Source: an uncultured Campylobacter sp. (lineage in GTDB: Bacteria; Campylobacterota; Campylobacteria; Campylobacterales; Campylobacteraceae). Taken from it: a stretch of 64,000 nucleotides of DNA. The notes beneath the pieces are model-generated. The model did not search any database. It saw only the letters and a program-made list of their open reading frames with translations, and had not been told where the DNA came from. A program made the position numbers and the translations under genes. The stretch is taken from the NCBI RefSeq assembly GCF_947255105.1, contig NZ_CAMYFP010000001.1, forward strand, positions 186,001 to 250,000. The letters are read 5' to 3'. Each line of letters begins with the position of its first letter. The first letter of the stretch is position 1. Below are positions 47,643 through 56,495 of this stretch, piece by piece.

Positions 47643-48870
47643 TATTTTCCTTTTTATATATAAGCTCTCCACCAACAAAGACCGCTTTTGCCTCTTTGTT
47701 TTGGAGTATTAATTGTAGCGGAATTTGCTCTTTGTTGTATGGTTTAAAGCCCTTAAAGATAGCAAAATCAGCTAAATTTCGCTCTTTTATCTCACCATTT
47801 TTTATTCCTAGCGCCTTTGCTGCGTTTTTGGTTGAGGCAAGTATTAGCAGTTTTGCAAGCCAAACTACATCAAACTCCTTAAATATCAAAAGATTTGCTC
47901 TAAGTTCATCTAGCAAGTTTAAGCTTATATTTGAACTAAGCCCATCAGTACCGATTGTGAAATTTAGCTTGGCTTTTAAGAGCTTTTTTAAAGAGAGTGA
48001 TTTTTGACTAAGAAGTCTATTTGAAAAAGCGCAGTGAGTTACCGAGTGGCTGTCTTTATCAAAAATCCCAAAGTTATCTACCCAGACGCAGTGGGTAAAA
48101 AGAGTCTTAACACCATAAAAAAGCTCTACAAACTCATCTTTTGTAAAGTCGCTTTTTGGCTCTTTTGTGAAATTTAAGAGCCATTTTTTAAAGCCACCAT
48201 CTCCTTTTTGGAGCCATATTTTTTCATCTTTGCTCTCAAGATAGTGTGCGGATAAAACTAAGTTGTTTTCTTTGGCAAAGCTAACTGCCCTTTTTACCAA
48301 CTCTTTGCTAGTTGAGTAGGGCGCATGAATTGCAATTGATGGCATAAAAGTCTTGCTTTGATGTGCTGCTGCCATCTCATATCGCCTCATTCCATCATCC
48401 CAGCTCTTTTCTACACTATTTTTATTGGCACCTAAAATCTCATTAAAATAGACAACTCTTGCTAAGCTCTCTTTGCAAGGTTTAAGGTCAAGGCCTGCGC
48501 TTGAGATGGCGCCAATTGTCCCAACTCCGCTTTTTATAATGTTTTTTATGGCATTTTGAACTATCGCTTCATTTGAGTTTGCAAAAAGAGTCTCTCTGTT
48601 TTCAATGACACTTTTTACCCACGGCAAAAAACTACCATAGTTTAGAGTTGTTGAGTTGGCACTAAACTCAAGATGAGTGTGAAGGTTGCTAAGTGCGGGC
48701 ATAGCGATATCATTTTCAAACTCATAAATTTCACTCTTTGGAAATTTCTCTTTTAACTTTTCAAAATCCCCAACCTCTTTTATCTCTTCGTCAAAGGCAA
48801 CAGCGCTGTTTTCTAATATGCTAAATTTATCATCACAAAGTAGCAAATAACGGGCTTTTAATATCTTCAT
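47626..48870 (-). CDS. Amidohydrolase, aminofutalosine deaminase family
   Basis: 414-residue metal-dependent hydrolase of the ATZ/TRZ (chlorohydrolase) type. Metal ligands: LSNLHTHLEF (two His), SAHYLES, FTHCVW and IGTDGLSS (Asp). The epsilonproteobacterial members are annotated as aminofutalosine deaminase-like and tied to the futalosine menaquinone route; the true substrate is unproven. I chose ATG 48870 with AGGAG five bases upstream; the ATG at 48888 would place that ribosome site inside the gene. Divergent from aroQ. Confidence 0.82.
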   Translation of the reverse strand: MKILKARYLLLCDDKFSILENSAVAFDEEIKEVGDFEKLKEKFPKSEIYEFENDIAMPALSNLHTHLEFSANSTTLNYGSFLPWVKSVIENRETLFANSNEAIVQNAIKNIIKSGVGTIGAISSAGLDLKPCKESLARVVYFNEILGANKNSVEKSWDDGMRRYEMAAAHQSKTFMPSIAIHAPYSTSKELVKRAVSFAKENNLVLSAHYLESKDEKIWLQKGDGGFKKWLLNFTKEPKSDFTKDEFVELFYGVKTLFTHCVWVDNFGIFDKDSHSVTHCAFSNRLLSQKSLSLKKLLKAKLNFTIGTDGLSSNISLNLLDELRANLLIFKEFDVVWLAKLLILASTKNAAKALGIKNGEIKERNLADFAIFKGFKPYNKEQIPLQLILQNKEAKAVFVGGELIYKKENNEKYN

Positions 48871-48917
48871 TTTCGCTCCTAATTTCAAATTGTAGCAAAA
48901 ATTTAGTTAAATTAAAG

Positions 48918-48923
48918 TATAAT
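48918..48923 (+). promoter_or_regulatory. -10 box for aroQ operon
   Basis: TATAAT 32 bases before aroQ, in the 84-base divergent gap. Confidence 0.6.
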
Positions 48924-48954
48924 AAAAGTTTAAATTTATTACAAGAGGTGCAAG

Positions 48955-49437
48955 ATGAAGATAATGGTAATTCAAGGTCCAAATTTAAATATGTTGGGTC
49001 ATAGAGAGCCAAATTTATATGGCAATATGACGCTTGAAGAGATTCATGCGCAGATGAAAAATGCAGCAGAGCAAAACAATGTAGAGATTGAGTTTTTTCA
49101 AAGCAACTATGAGGGCGAAATTGTAGATAAAATTCAAGAGTGTTTAGGAACAGCAGATGGCATCATCATCAATCCAGCCGCCTATGCACACAGCTCTATT
49201 GCCATAAGAGATGCAGTGCTTGCAGTTGGAATCCCAACTATTGAGATACATATTACAAACATTGCAAGAAGAGATGAGTTTAGACAAAAAAGTCTTATCG
49301 CGCCAGTTACAGCAGGACAAATCAGCGGTTTTGGGCCAGTTGGATATCATTTAGCACTCATTGGAATGTTTCAAATTTTTGAGCAGATCAAAATAATCAA
49401 GGCTAGAAGCCAAGAGCAAAAAGCAGCAGATGAATAA
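48955..49437 (+). CDS. aroQ: Type II 3-dehydroquinate dehydratase
   Basis: 160-residue shikimate-pathway enzyme. [18 protein letters not shown] carries the catalytic Tyr and Arg; [45 protein letters not shown] and [11 protein letters not shown] are the remaining conserved blocks. Feeds chorismate to PheA and the Trp enzymes. Overlaps the peptidase gene by 8 bases. Confidence 0.97.
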   Translation: MKIMVIQGPNLNMLGHREPNLYGNMTLEEIHAQMKNAAEQNNVEIEFFQSNYEGEIVDKIQECLGTADGIIINPAAYAHSSIAIRDAVLAVGIPTIEIHITNIARRDEFRQKSLIAPVTAGQISGFGPVGYHLALIGMFQIFEQIKIIKARSQEQKAADE

Positions 49438-50452
49438 CTACATAGTGCAAGATGAGGGCGCACTTTACTATGAGTGTGGCTATAGTTGTGATAATGGACT
49501 TTTTCTAAAGTTAGATGGCAAAAAGTTTTTTATCACAGATAAAAGATATAGCATAGAAGCTAGGAGTTTTTTTAAAGATATAGAAGTTGTAGAGATAAAA
49601 AACAGTCTTATTGATGAGGCCGCTACTCTTCTTAAAAAAACAGCTGTAGATAAAATCATCTTTGATCCATATGACTTTAGTTATGGTGACTTTTCCAAGC
49701 TAAAAGAGCTAAATTTAGAGTTTATCTCAAAGCCGCACTACTCAAAACAAAAGCGCATTATAAAGAGAAAAGATGAGATTGCTCTTTTGAAAAAGGCGGC
49801 TAAATTTGGCGCCGATGCATTTGATGAGTTTGCCGCATTTATAAAAAATGGCAACTCTTTTAGCGAAGAGGAACTATTTTTTAACGCCGAGATTATCTTA
49901 AAGCAAAGAGGTGCTTTGGGACTTTCATTTAGTCCAATAGTTGCTATCAACGAAAACGCAGCCAAAGCTCACGCACTACCAACTAAAAAGTCTCTTAAAT
50001 TTGGCGACCTACTTTTGTTTGATGCTGGAGTTAAGTATAAAAGATACTGTTCAGATAGAACAAGAACTGCCTTTTGTGATGAGAATTTAAACTTTTCTAA
50101 AGAGCAGAAATTTAAAAGTGCCAAAAAACAAGAAATTTATGAGATAGTAAAAGAGGCGCAAATTGCCGCGATAAAGAGCATTAAGCCAGGAGTTTTGGCC
50201 TTGGATGTAGATAGGGTGGCAAGAGAGTTTATCAAAAAAGCAGGTTATGAAAAGGAGTTTTTTCATAGCACAGGACATGGCGTTGGCATAGATATACATG
50301 AGTTTCCATTTATTTCGCCAAGTAGCAAAACTATCCTAAAAGAGGGAATGGTCTTTAGTGTGGAGCCAGGGATTTATTTGGAGGGTGAGTTTGGAGTGCG
50401 CATAGAAGATGTGGTTGTTGTGACAAAAGAGGGTTGTGAGGTTTTTAGTTAA
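49430..50452 (+). CDS. pepQ: M24-family (X-Pro) aminopeptidase
   Basis: 340 residues: a creatinase-like N-terminal domain (~1-110), then the pita-bread metallopeptidase. Two-metal ligands: [17 protein letters not shown] (two Asp), [13 protein letters not shown] (His), VEPGIY (Glu) and RIEDVVVV (Glu). Cleaves X-Pro bonds from peptides in the cytoplasm; whether it is an aminopeptidase P or a prolidase is not decided by eye. Sits between aroQ and folK. Confidence 0.88.
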   Translation: MNNYIVQDEGALYYECGYSCDNGLFLKLDGKKFFITDKRYSIEARSFFKDIEVVEIKNSLIDEAATLLKKTAVDKIIFDPYDFSYGDFSKLKELNLEFISKPHYSKQKRIIKRKDEIALLKKAAKFGADAFDEFAAFIKNGNSFSEEELFFNAEIILKQRGALGLSFSPIVAINENAAKAHALPTKKSLKFGDLLLFDAGVKYKRYCSDRTRTAFCDENLNFSKEQKFKSAKKQEIYEIVKEAQIAAIKSIKPGVLALDVDRVAREFIKKAGYEKEFFHSTGHGVGIDIHEFPFISPSSKTILKEGMVFSVEPGIYLEGEFGVRIEDVVVVTKEGCEVFS

Positions 50453-50458
50453 GTTTGT

Positions 50459-50980
50459 ATGAATACTAAGTTTTTAAAAAATGATTTTATTTTTTTGCAA
50501 GATGCTATAAAACTTATCAAAAGTAGCTTTTTTCCGCGTAAATTTAGAGATGACAAGGGCTTTTATAGAGAGTTTTTTTTGGTTGGAGTTGGCGGAAATT
50601 TAAATAATGTAAAAAAAAATTTTGAAAAGTTAGTTTTTGAGTTGAACAAAGATAGAAGATTTGGACTTATCGCCTCATCGCCAATACTCTTAAACAAGCC
50701 ATTTGGCTACACAAATCAGCCAAATTTCTATAATGCGGTTTTATTGCTAGTAACATCAAAAAGCCCAAAAGAGACTTTGAAGATAATGCAGCACTATGAG
50801 AAGAAATTTAAAAGAAAAAGAGAATTTCCAAATGCACCACGCACTCTAGACTTGGATATTTTGTATTTTGATAATCTAAATTTAGATGATGAGCGGTTAG
50901 TTTTGCCACATCCTGGAGTAGAAAAGAGAGTAAGCACAATAGTTCCAATAGGTTTGATGAAGGAGAGAGGATGGATCTAA
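50459..50980 (+). CDS. folK: Hydroxymethyldihydropterin pyrophosphokinase
   Basis: 173-residue folate enzyme that activates the pterin made by FolB (17.6 kb). LVGVGGNLNNVKKNFEKL, the pterin loop around NQPNFYNAVLLL and the catalytic RTLDLDILYFDN are present; the ~40-residue N-terminal extension is Campylobacter-like. ATG 6 bases after the peptidase stop with a poor ribosome site (AAGTTTGT), suggesting coupling. In C. jejuni flhF follows folK; here the LOG gene overlaps it by 10 bases. Confidence 0.93.
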   Translation: MNTKFLKNDFIFLQDAIKLIKSSFFPRKFRDDKGFYREFFLVGVGGNLNNVKKNFEKLVFELNKDRRFGLIASSPILLNKPFGYTNQPNFYNAVLLLVTSKSPKETLKIMQHYEKKFKRKREFPNAPRTLDLDILYFDNLNLDDERLVLPHPGVEKRVSTIVPIGLMKERGWI

Positions 50981-51579
50981 AACAAATTTTAAAAGAGATT
51001 AGAAACACAAAAATAGCGATGAACTTGCCAAAAAAGTCTGTGACTATTTTTGGTTCAGCTAGGCTAAAAGAGGATAGTCCTTACTTTGAGAAAGCCTACC
51101 TGCTTGCAAAAAGATTGGCAGATGCGGGCTATACTATAGTTACTGGCGGGGGTGGCGGCATAATGCTTGCTAGCAACAAAGGGGCCTTTAGCTCCAACAA
51201 AGAGCAAAGTGTTGGCTTTAATATCATCTTGCCAAGAGAGCAAAAGGTCAATGACTACGTAACTACTTCGCTACTTTTTTCAAGACTTGAGATAAGAAAG
51301 GTAGCACTTATTGAAAAATCTAGCCATTTTGTCGTCTTTCCTGGCGGTTATGGGACATTGGATGAGCTTTTTGAGATATTGGTTTTGGTACAGACCAAGT
51401 TAAAAAAGGCCGATATTTATCTCTATGGAACTGCATTTTTTAGCCCTTTGGTGGATTTTATAAAAAACTCACTTCTAGAAGAGAGGGTCATCTCCAAAGA
51501 GGATCTCAATCTTTTTTGCCTAACAGATGAGATTGATGAGATTTTTAATGGCATTGTAAATGGGAGCCAAAAGAGTTGA
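50971..51579 (+). CDS. LOG-family protein (cytokinin riboside phosphoribohydrolase-like)
   Basis: 202-residue Rossmann protein with the LOG signatures VTGGGGGIMLASN and PGGYGTLDELFE. Bacterial members remove the base from nucleoside monophosphates such as AMP or act as pyrimidine/purine nucleosidases; earlier called lysine decarboxylases without evidence. Overlaps folK and mnmA (4 bases), so one operon from aroQ to mnmA. Confidence 0.9.
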   Translation: MDLKQILKEIRNTKIAMNLPKKSVTIFGSARLKEDSPYFEKAYLLAKRLADAGYTIVTGGGGGIMLASNKGAFSSNKEQSVGFNIILPREQKVNDYVTTSLLFSRLEIRKVALIEKSSHFVVFPGGYGTLDELFEILVLVQTKLKKADIYLYGTAFFSPLVDFIKNSLLEERVISKEDLNLFCLTDEIDEIFNGIVNGSQKS

Positions 51580-52589
51580 AAGTGTTAGTAGCAATGAGCG
51601 GCGGTATCGACTCAACAGTCTGTGTAAAACTCCTAAAAGAGGCGGGACACGAGGTCGTTGGCTGCTATATGAAGCTTCATCAAAAAGAGGGCTATCATGA
51701 AAAAAATATAAAAAACGTCGAGCTTGTAGGAAAGTTTTTTGGGATAAAAACTACTGTTTTGGACTTGGAAGATGAGTTTAAAAAGTTTGTTTATGACCCT
51801 TTTGTAAATATCTACAAAGAGGGCAAGACACCAAATCCCTGTGTTTATTGTAACAAAAAGATAAAGCTTGGAGCACTTTTGAACTATGCTTTGGAAAATG
51901 GCTTTGAGCGCCTTGCAACAGGGCATTATGCAAGAGTAGAAAATGGACTTATAAAGGCTGCCAAAGATGAGAGTAAAGATCAGAGCTATTTTTTGGCAAA
52001 CATCGATAAAAGCGCTATTTCACATATGATTTTTCCACTTGGCAATCTATATAAAAAAGAGATAAGAGAGATGATTGGTGGGTATTGTGAGCTTTTGGAT
52101 ATCACTAGTCAAAAGGAGAGCAGCGAGATCTGTTTTGTTGAAAATAGCTATATTGAGATATTAAACAGGCACTTTAATACCCAAAAACCAGGTCTTGTCA
52201 AAGACACAAATGGCAACATCATAGGCACTCACAAAGGTTATATGCACTACACCATAGGCAAAAGACGGGGCTTTACTCTAAATTGTGCGCATGAGCCACA
52301 CTACATATTGGAGATAAATGCGCAAAATAACGAGCTAATAGTTGGCACAAAAGAGGAGCTTCGTGTGAGTGAGTTTCATATCTCAAATTTAAACACTTTT
52401 ACTAAACTTAGTAGCAAATTTAACGCCTTTGTAAAGATAAGGTATAAAAGTCCTATGCTTATGGCAACAGTTGATAAAGAGGAGCTAAAGGTTAGTTTAA
52501 AAGAGCCAGTATATGGAGTTGCTAAAGGTCAGCTTGCAGTATTTTATGATGAAGAAAAGAGAGTTTTAGCAAGTGGTTTTATAGCCTAA
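51576..52589 (+). CDS. mnmA: tRNA 2-thiouridylase
   Basis: 337 residues; thiolates U34 of tRNA-Lys, -Glu and -Gln. PP-loop AMSGGIDSTVC at the N-terminus, catalytic Cys in NPCVYCNKKIKLG near residue 91 and the second in SSEICFVEN near 186; a C-terminal beta domain follows. TTG start at 51576 overlapping the LOG stop. In C. jejuni a block of flagellar genes lies between folK and mnmA. Confidence 0.96.
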   Translation: MKVLVAMSGGIDSTVCVKLLKEAGHEVVGCYMKLHQKEGYHEKNIKNVELVGKFFGIKTTVLDLEDEFKKFVYDPFVNIYKEGKTPNPCVYCNKKIKLGALLNYALENGFERLATGHYARVENGLIKAAKDESKDQSYFLANIDKSAISHMIFPLGNLYKKEIREMIGGYCELLDITSQKESSEICFVENSYIEILNRHFNTQKPGLVKDTNGNIIGTHKGYMHYTIGKRRGFTLNCAHEPHYILEINAQNNELIVGTKEELRVSEFHISNLNTFTKLSSKFNAFVKIRYKSPMLMATVDKEELKVSLKEPVYGVAKGQLAVFYDEEKRVLASGFIA

Positions 52590-52590
52590 A

Positions 52591-52610
52591 TTTCATCTGT
52601 TTTGATGAAA
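52591..52610 (+). terminator. Possible terminator after mnmA
   Basis: TTTCATC / GATGAAA, 7 pairs with a T-rich loop, one base past the mnmA stop. Weak. Confidence 0.3.
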
Positions 52611-52752
52611 AGGTGGCTAAATTTCATTAAGTTTTTGGTGCTTGCTAACTCATTTTAAACTTATGTTGAAATTTAATAATACTAAGAATTTAAATAGTGC
52701 TTAAATATAAATTTGCTACCATACTACTAGAAATTATTTTAAAAGGTTATCT

Positions 52753-53682
52753 ATGCGTGGTTATAAGATATTTTCAGGTAGCGCCAATGTCGAGTTTTCA
52801 AAGAAAATCTCAAAATATCTCTCACTTCCTTTAAGTGACTGTTCTATAAGACGTTTTAGCGATGGTGAGATAAGCTTTCAAATAGGCGAAAGTGTAAGAG
52901 GCAAAGATGTTTTTGTCATCCAGCCAACCTGCGCTCCGACCGATAGCAATCTTATGGAGCTTCTTATTATGAGTGACGCTCTAAAAAGAAGTTCAGCCAA
53001 CTCAATTACAGCTATAATTCCCTATTTTGGTTATGCAAGACAGGATAGAAAAGCGGCTCCAAGAGTGCCAATTACTGCAAAACTTGTTGCAAATATGATT
53101 CAAACTGCCGGTGTTGATAGAGTTGTGACGATGGATCTACATGCAGGGCAAATTCAGGGCTTTTTTGATGTTCCTGTTGATAACCTTTATGGCTCCATCA
53201 TCTTTACAGACTATTTTAAAGCCAAAAATTTAACCAACCCAATAATAGCAAGTCCCGATGTAGGCGGAGTTGCAAGAGCTAGAAGTTTTGCAAAAAAACT
53301 TGGTCTTGATATGGTCATAGTTGATAAGCGCCGAGAAGAGGCAAATAAGAGCGAAGTTATGAATGTAATAGGCGATGTAAAAGGCAAAGATGTCATTCTT
53401 ATAGATGATATGATAGACACAGCAGGCACCATTGTAAAGGCAGCCGCTGCATTTAAAGAGAGAGGCGCTACAAGCGTTATGGCCTACTGCACTCACGCAG
53501 TTCTTAGTGGAAAGGCTTATGAAAACATTCAAAATGAGGCGTTAGATGAGCTTATAGTGACCGATACAATTCCACTAAAAAGCCCAAATGATAAGATAAA
53601 GGTCATAAGCGTGGCTCCGCTTTTTGGTGAAGTGATACGCAGAGTTTATCACGATGAGAGTGTAAATAGTCTTTTTGTTTAA
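52753..53682 (+). CDS. prs: Ribose-phosphate pyrophosphokinase
   Basis: 309 residues; makes PRPP for nucleotide, histidine and tryptophan synthesis (TrpD, HisC pathway and NadC use it). ATP site RKAAPRVPITAK, divalent-metal loop MDLHAGQIQGFFD, and PRPP loop ILIDDMIDTAGTIV. Stands alone behind a 163-base gap with AT-rich promoter-like sequence (CATACT at about 52730). Confidence 0.98.
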   Translation: MRGYKIFSGSANVEFSKKISKYLSLPLSDCSIRRFSDGEISFQIGESVRGKDVFVIQPTCAPTDSNLMELLIMSDALKRSSANSITAIIPYFGYARQDRKAAPRVPITAKLVANMIQTAGVDRVVTMDLHAGQIQGFFDVPVDNLYGSIIFTDYFKAKNLTNPIIASPDVGGVARARSFAKKLGLDMVIVDKRREEANKSEVMNVIGDVKGKDVILIDDMIDTAGTIVKAAAAFKERGATSVMAYCTHAVLSGKAYENIQNEALDELIVTDTIPLKSPNDKIKVISVAPLFGEVIRRVYHDESVNSLFV

Positions 53683-53707
53683 AATCGACTATTTAGACTT
53701 GGAACTC

Positions 53708-53834
53708 AAATTTAAGGTCTAAATTTGACTCTTAAATTTGACTATTCAGCCTAAAAGTTTAAATTTGACACTCCAAACGACTCTTAAATTTGAAGATTAA
53801 ATTTGGCTATTAATAACTGCTTTTTTAAATTTGA
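53708..53834 (+). repeat. Quasi-periodic AAATTT(G) motifs between prs and fdhT
   Basis: Seven copies of AAATTT in about 125 bases at 53708, 53721, 53734, 53761, 53786, 53799 and 53827. Five sit in TAAATTTG. Steps are 13, 13, 27, 25, 13 and 28 bases, close to one or two units of 13, and the clearest unit is TAAATTTGACTCT. No gene is seen here. It lies between two convergent genes. Confidence 0.6.
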
Positions 53835-53851
53835 GCCTTAAGTTTAATTTA

Positions 53852-53869
53852 GGTGGCTTTTTTGCCACC
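53852..53869 (-). terminator. Stem-loop between prs and fdhT-like gene
   Basis: GGTGGC TTTTTT GCCACC, 6 G/C-rich pairs with a T6 loop, 6 bases from the end of the transporter gene. A likely stop for the leftward gene and perhaps for prs. Confidence 0.55.
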
Positions 53870-53874
53870 ATAAG

Positions 53875-54939
53875 TTAAACTCTCTTTTTGTTAGTTAAAC
53901 CTGCAAATATACAAAACGCAAAGCCCGCAATCAAAGCATACGGCGCAAAAGAGCTTGCTCCTGCTCCTGAACTTGCAAGGCTAAAGTTGTGTGCGATACT
54001 GCCGCCTGCCATCATTCCTATTATGAAGATGGATGAGCCAAGGTTGCCACTTCCCATATTTACAAGATGTTTGCCAGGGCAGCCTTGAGAGAGCGAAAAG
54101 CAAAATCCAGCAAGCATCATTCCAAGAAAATTCCAGACAAACTCATTGTGAGCTATCGGCTGATTGGTAAATCCCAAGTGATATTGTGAAAGTGCCAAAT
54201 TTGCGATAGTTGCTCCAACTATGATGGCGATAACTCCACCAAACATCGCATACTCCCTATCGGCTATTTTTGCAAAGGCACCAACACTGCAAAACTTAGA
54301 TTTTCTCATGACAATACCAATCAAAACTCCGCCCGCCAAAGCTATCCAAATCGGCGCATGTTGTGAGCCCGGACCTTTTATGGAGCTAAATAAAGCGCCA
54401 TTTTCTCCAACCTTTAGCCCAAAAACCAAAGCAAGCAGCAAAAGCAAAGAGATGGCTATCGGGATGGCTGACATCGCTTTGTTTGACTCAGTCTCATCGG
54501 CAAGTGTATATCCAAATCTCTTTTTACAAAACCTGCCACAATAGACACCGCATACCAGTCCCACAACTCCCGCAATTGCACTCATATCGCCGCCACCCAA
54601 ACGAAGAAATGCTCTCCAAGGGCATCCAAGGAAGATAAGGCAGCCAATCATCGCAAAAACTCCCAAGAAAAAGAGCAAAAATGGACTTGAGGTGTTTTGG
54701 CTTTTATAATCTTTTGTCCAAAAAAGCGAGCACAAAAGCCCACCAACTATAAGCCCAATAATCTCTGGGCGAAGATATTGCACAACAGCTGCTCTGTGAA
54801 AACCAAGCGCACCAGCACTATCTCTTAAAAAGCAAGCGGCGCAAACTCCCATGTTTCCAGGATTGCCAAAATGGACCAAAAAGGCTGCTACCACTCCTAA
54901 AGTAACGCCTGAAACTATGTTTGAAGTAAATTTATTCAT
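53875..54939 (-). CDS. fdhT: YedE/FdhT-family membrane protein (selenium/sulfur compound transporter-like)
   Basis: 354 residues with about ten hydrophobic segments. Two related halves carry the YeeE/YedE-type signatures: GCLIFLGCPWRAFLRLGGG and CFSLSQGCPGKHLVNMGSG, each with a Cys in a GCP motif, plus SKFCSVGAF. This is the YedE-related selenium-metabolism form; C. jejuni FdhT is needed for formate dehydrogenase activity. Its usual TusA-like partner (fdhU) is not adjacent on either side. The symbol rests on family match. Confidence 0.78.
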   Translation of the reverse strand: MNKFTSNIVSGVTLGVVAAFLVHFGNPGNMGVCAACFLRDSAGALGFHRAAVVQYLRPEIIGLIVGGLLCSLFWTKDYKSQNTSSPFLLFFLGVFAMIGCLIFLGCPWRAFLRLGGGDMSAIAGVVGLVCGVYCGRFCKKRFGYTLADETESNKAMSAIPIAISLLLLLALVFGLKVGENGALFSSIKGPGSQHAPIWIALAGGVLIGIVMRKSKFCSVGAFAKIADREYAMFGGVIAIIVGATIANLALSQYHLGFTNQPIAHNEFVWNFLGMMLAGFCFSLSQGCPGKHLVNMGSGNLGSSIFIIGMMAGGSIAHNFSLASSGAGASSFAPYALIAGFAFCIFAGLTNKKRV

Positions 54940-55004
54940 TTTTTACCTTTTAAATGTGTAAGTCAAACTGACTTCTAAAGATATTAATATCGTTGAAATT
55001 TAAA

Positions 55005-55538
55005 CTAGTTGCACTCCTCTATCGCTGTGCTTAAGTTTTTAACATAACCGCCATTGTCAGTCTTTAGAACTCTATCGCAGCACTTAGTTAGCGGTATCGT
55101 TCTGCAACTTGAGGCATCGCACTCCTCTTTATACTCTCCTGTAGCTTTGCAACTCTTCCAAACATACTCATTTGGACCTTTTGAGTTTGGCTCGCCCCAA
55201 GCTTCGATGATGGCTGTTATGTGATATAGCCCATTTTTTGGTGGAAGTACAACTCTCTTTGCAGGCTTGGTAGGATTTTGCAACTCTTTATAGAGTCTAT
55301 CTACCTCTTTGCTTTGGTTACTCTCACTGTTTTGGCTCTCTTCATCGTTTATAGATATCTCATCATCAAGGATTAGAGTTATCTCATCGCTTTGAGGTGG
55401 CGGTGTAGGTGAGATTTTTTGTGTAGTTTTTTGAGAGGTCATATTTGGTGCCTCGTTGCCAAGATTCCAGTTAGAAACTCCACAACCGCTAAAAAGCACA
55501 ATAGTTGCTCCTAAAAGCAGAAATTTAAGCTCTTTCAT
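55005..55538 (-). CDS. Cysteine-rich lipoprotein, function unknown
   Basis: 177 residues. Lipoprotein signal MKELKFLLLGATIVLFSGC (lipid Cys19), then a Pro/Ser/Gln/Glu-rich linker (~25-90), then a compact C-terminal domain with seven cysteines in ~50 residues (WKSCKATGEYKEEC, ASSC, LTKCCDRV, EECN), suggesting several disulfides. No family recognised. It begins at the base next to the nadC stop, so it is likely translated from the same transcript. The disulfide content fits an organism with a DsbI system. Confidence 0.75.
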   Translation of the reverse strand: MKELKFLLLGATIVLFSGCGVSNWNLGNEAPNMTSQKTTQKISPTPPPQSDEITLILDDEISINDEESQNSESNQSKEVDRLYKELQNPTKPAKRVVLPPKNGLYHITAIIEAWGEPNSKGPNEYVWKSCKATGEYKEECDASSCRTIPLTKCCDRVLKTDNGGYVKNLSTAIEECN

Positions 55539-56363
55539 CTACTCCTCCACTATCTTTATCGAATAATCAATCCAAGTTGCTTTGTAGATGCTACTTCCCG
55601 TGCTTATGGCATCAACTCCGCTTAGCCCATACTCTCTAGCAGTTTTTACTGTAATGTTGCCAGTGCCCTCTATAAGGATCTCTTTATGATGAGCATCTCT
55701 ATATGCAACTACCTCTTTTAACTCTTTTGGACTCATATGGTCGCACATTACGATATCTGCTCCACTTTTCATAAATTTTTTAGCATCTTCTATATTGTCG
55801 CACTCAATCTCGATATTTGCAGTAAATGGCATCTTTTTTCTTATATTTTTTATGAAAAGCTCCAAGTCATCTATCCCTTTTAGGTGCGATTCTTGGATTA
55901 GCAAACAGTCGTCAAGTCCCATTCTGTGGTTGGTTCCACCACCACATCTTACAGCGTATTTATCTATCTCTCTAAGGCCAGGATGAGTTTTTCTAGTATC
56001 CAAAAGCACCACATCAAGCCCATCTAATTCATCTATAAATTCCCTTGTTTTGGTTGCTATACCACTTATATGTTGTATGAAATTTACCAGTGTTCTTTCA
56101 ACTCTAAGAAGTTTTAAAAGAGTAGTTTGCAAATGGCAGATAACTTCGCCCTCTTTTACTCTATCGCCATCTTTTACATAGAGTTTTAGCTTGATATTTT
56201 TATATTTGCAAAGTTTTTTTACTACTTTTTCTCCGCCAAAAACAGAGTCTTGTTTGCAGATGATAGCGGCTTTTACCTTTTTGTTTTTTGCTTCCAAAGC
56301 AAACAAATCGCCTCTTCTGATATCTTCATGCAATGCTCTTTTGATTGTTGATTTCAAAAACAT
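55539..56363 (-). CDS. nadC: Nicotinate-nucleotide pyrophosphorylase (carboxylating)
   Basis: 274 residues; converts quinolinate and PRPP to nicotinate mononucleotide in NAD synthesis. EDIRRGDLFALE, ERTLVNFIQHISGIAT, DTRKTHPGLREIDKYAVRCG with the Lys/Arg phosphate cluster, and IEIECDNIEDA. I chose ATG 56363 behind GGAGG; a longer frame starts at 56390. nadA/nadB are not in the window. Confidence 0.96.
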   Translation of the reverse strand: MFLKSTIKRALHEDIRRGDLFALEAKNKKVKAAIICKQDSVFGGEKVVKKLCKYKNIKLKLYVKDGDRVKEGEVICHLQTTLLKLLRVERTLVNFIQHISGIATKTREFIDELDGLDVVLLDTRKTHPGLREIDKYAVRCGGGTNHRMGLDDCLLIQESHLKGIDDLELFIKNIRKKMPFTANIEIECDNIEDAKKFMKSGADIVMCDHMSPKELKEVVAYRDAHHKEILIEGTGNITVKTAREYGLSGVDAISTGSSIYKATWIDYSIKIVEE

Positions 56364-56495
56364 TAAAATCCTCCATAAATTTATTGTCAATTTTACATCA
56401 AATAAATTAATAAAACTTTAAATTTCATATGGAGCTTTTATCAACTTTTGGCAAATTGATGTTAAGATATAGTTATATCATTTTAAGGAGAAAAA

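Noticed and set aside
53708..53834. The AAATTT series as a CRISPR array
   Set aside because: Repeats are far too short and close, and no cas genes are present.
53875..54939. Plus-strand frames opposite the YedE-like gene
   Set aside because: Low-complexity translations caused by the hydrophobic codons of the real gene on the other strand.
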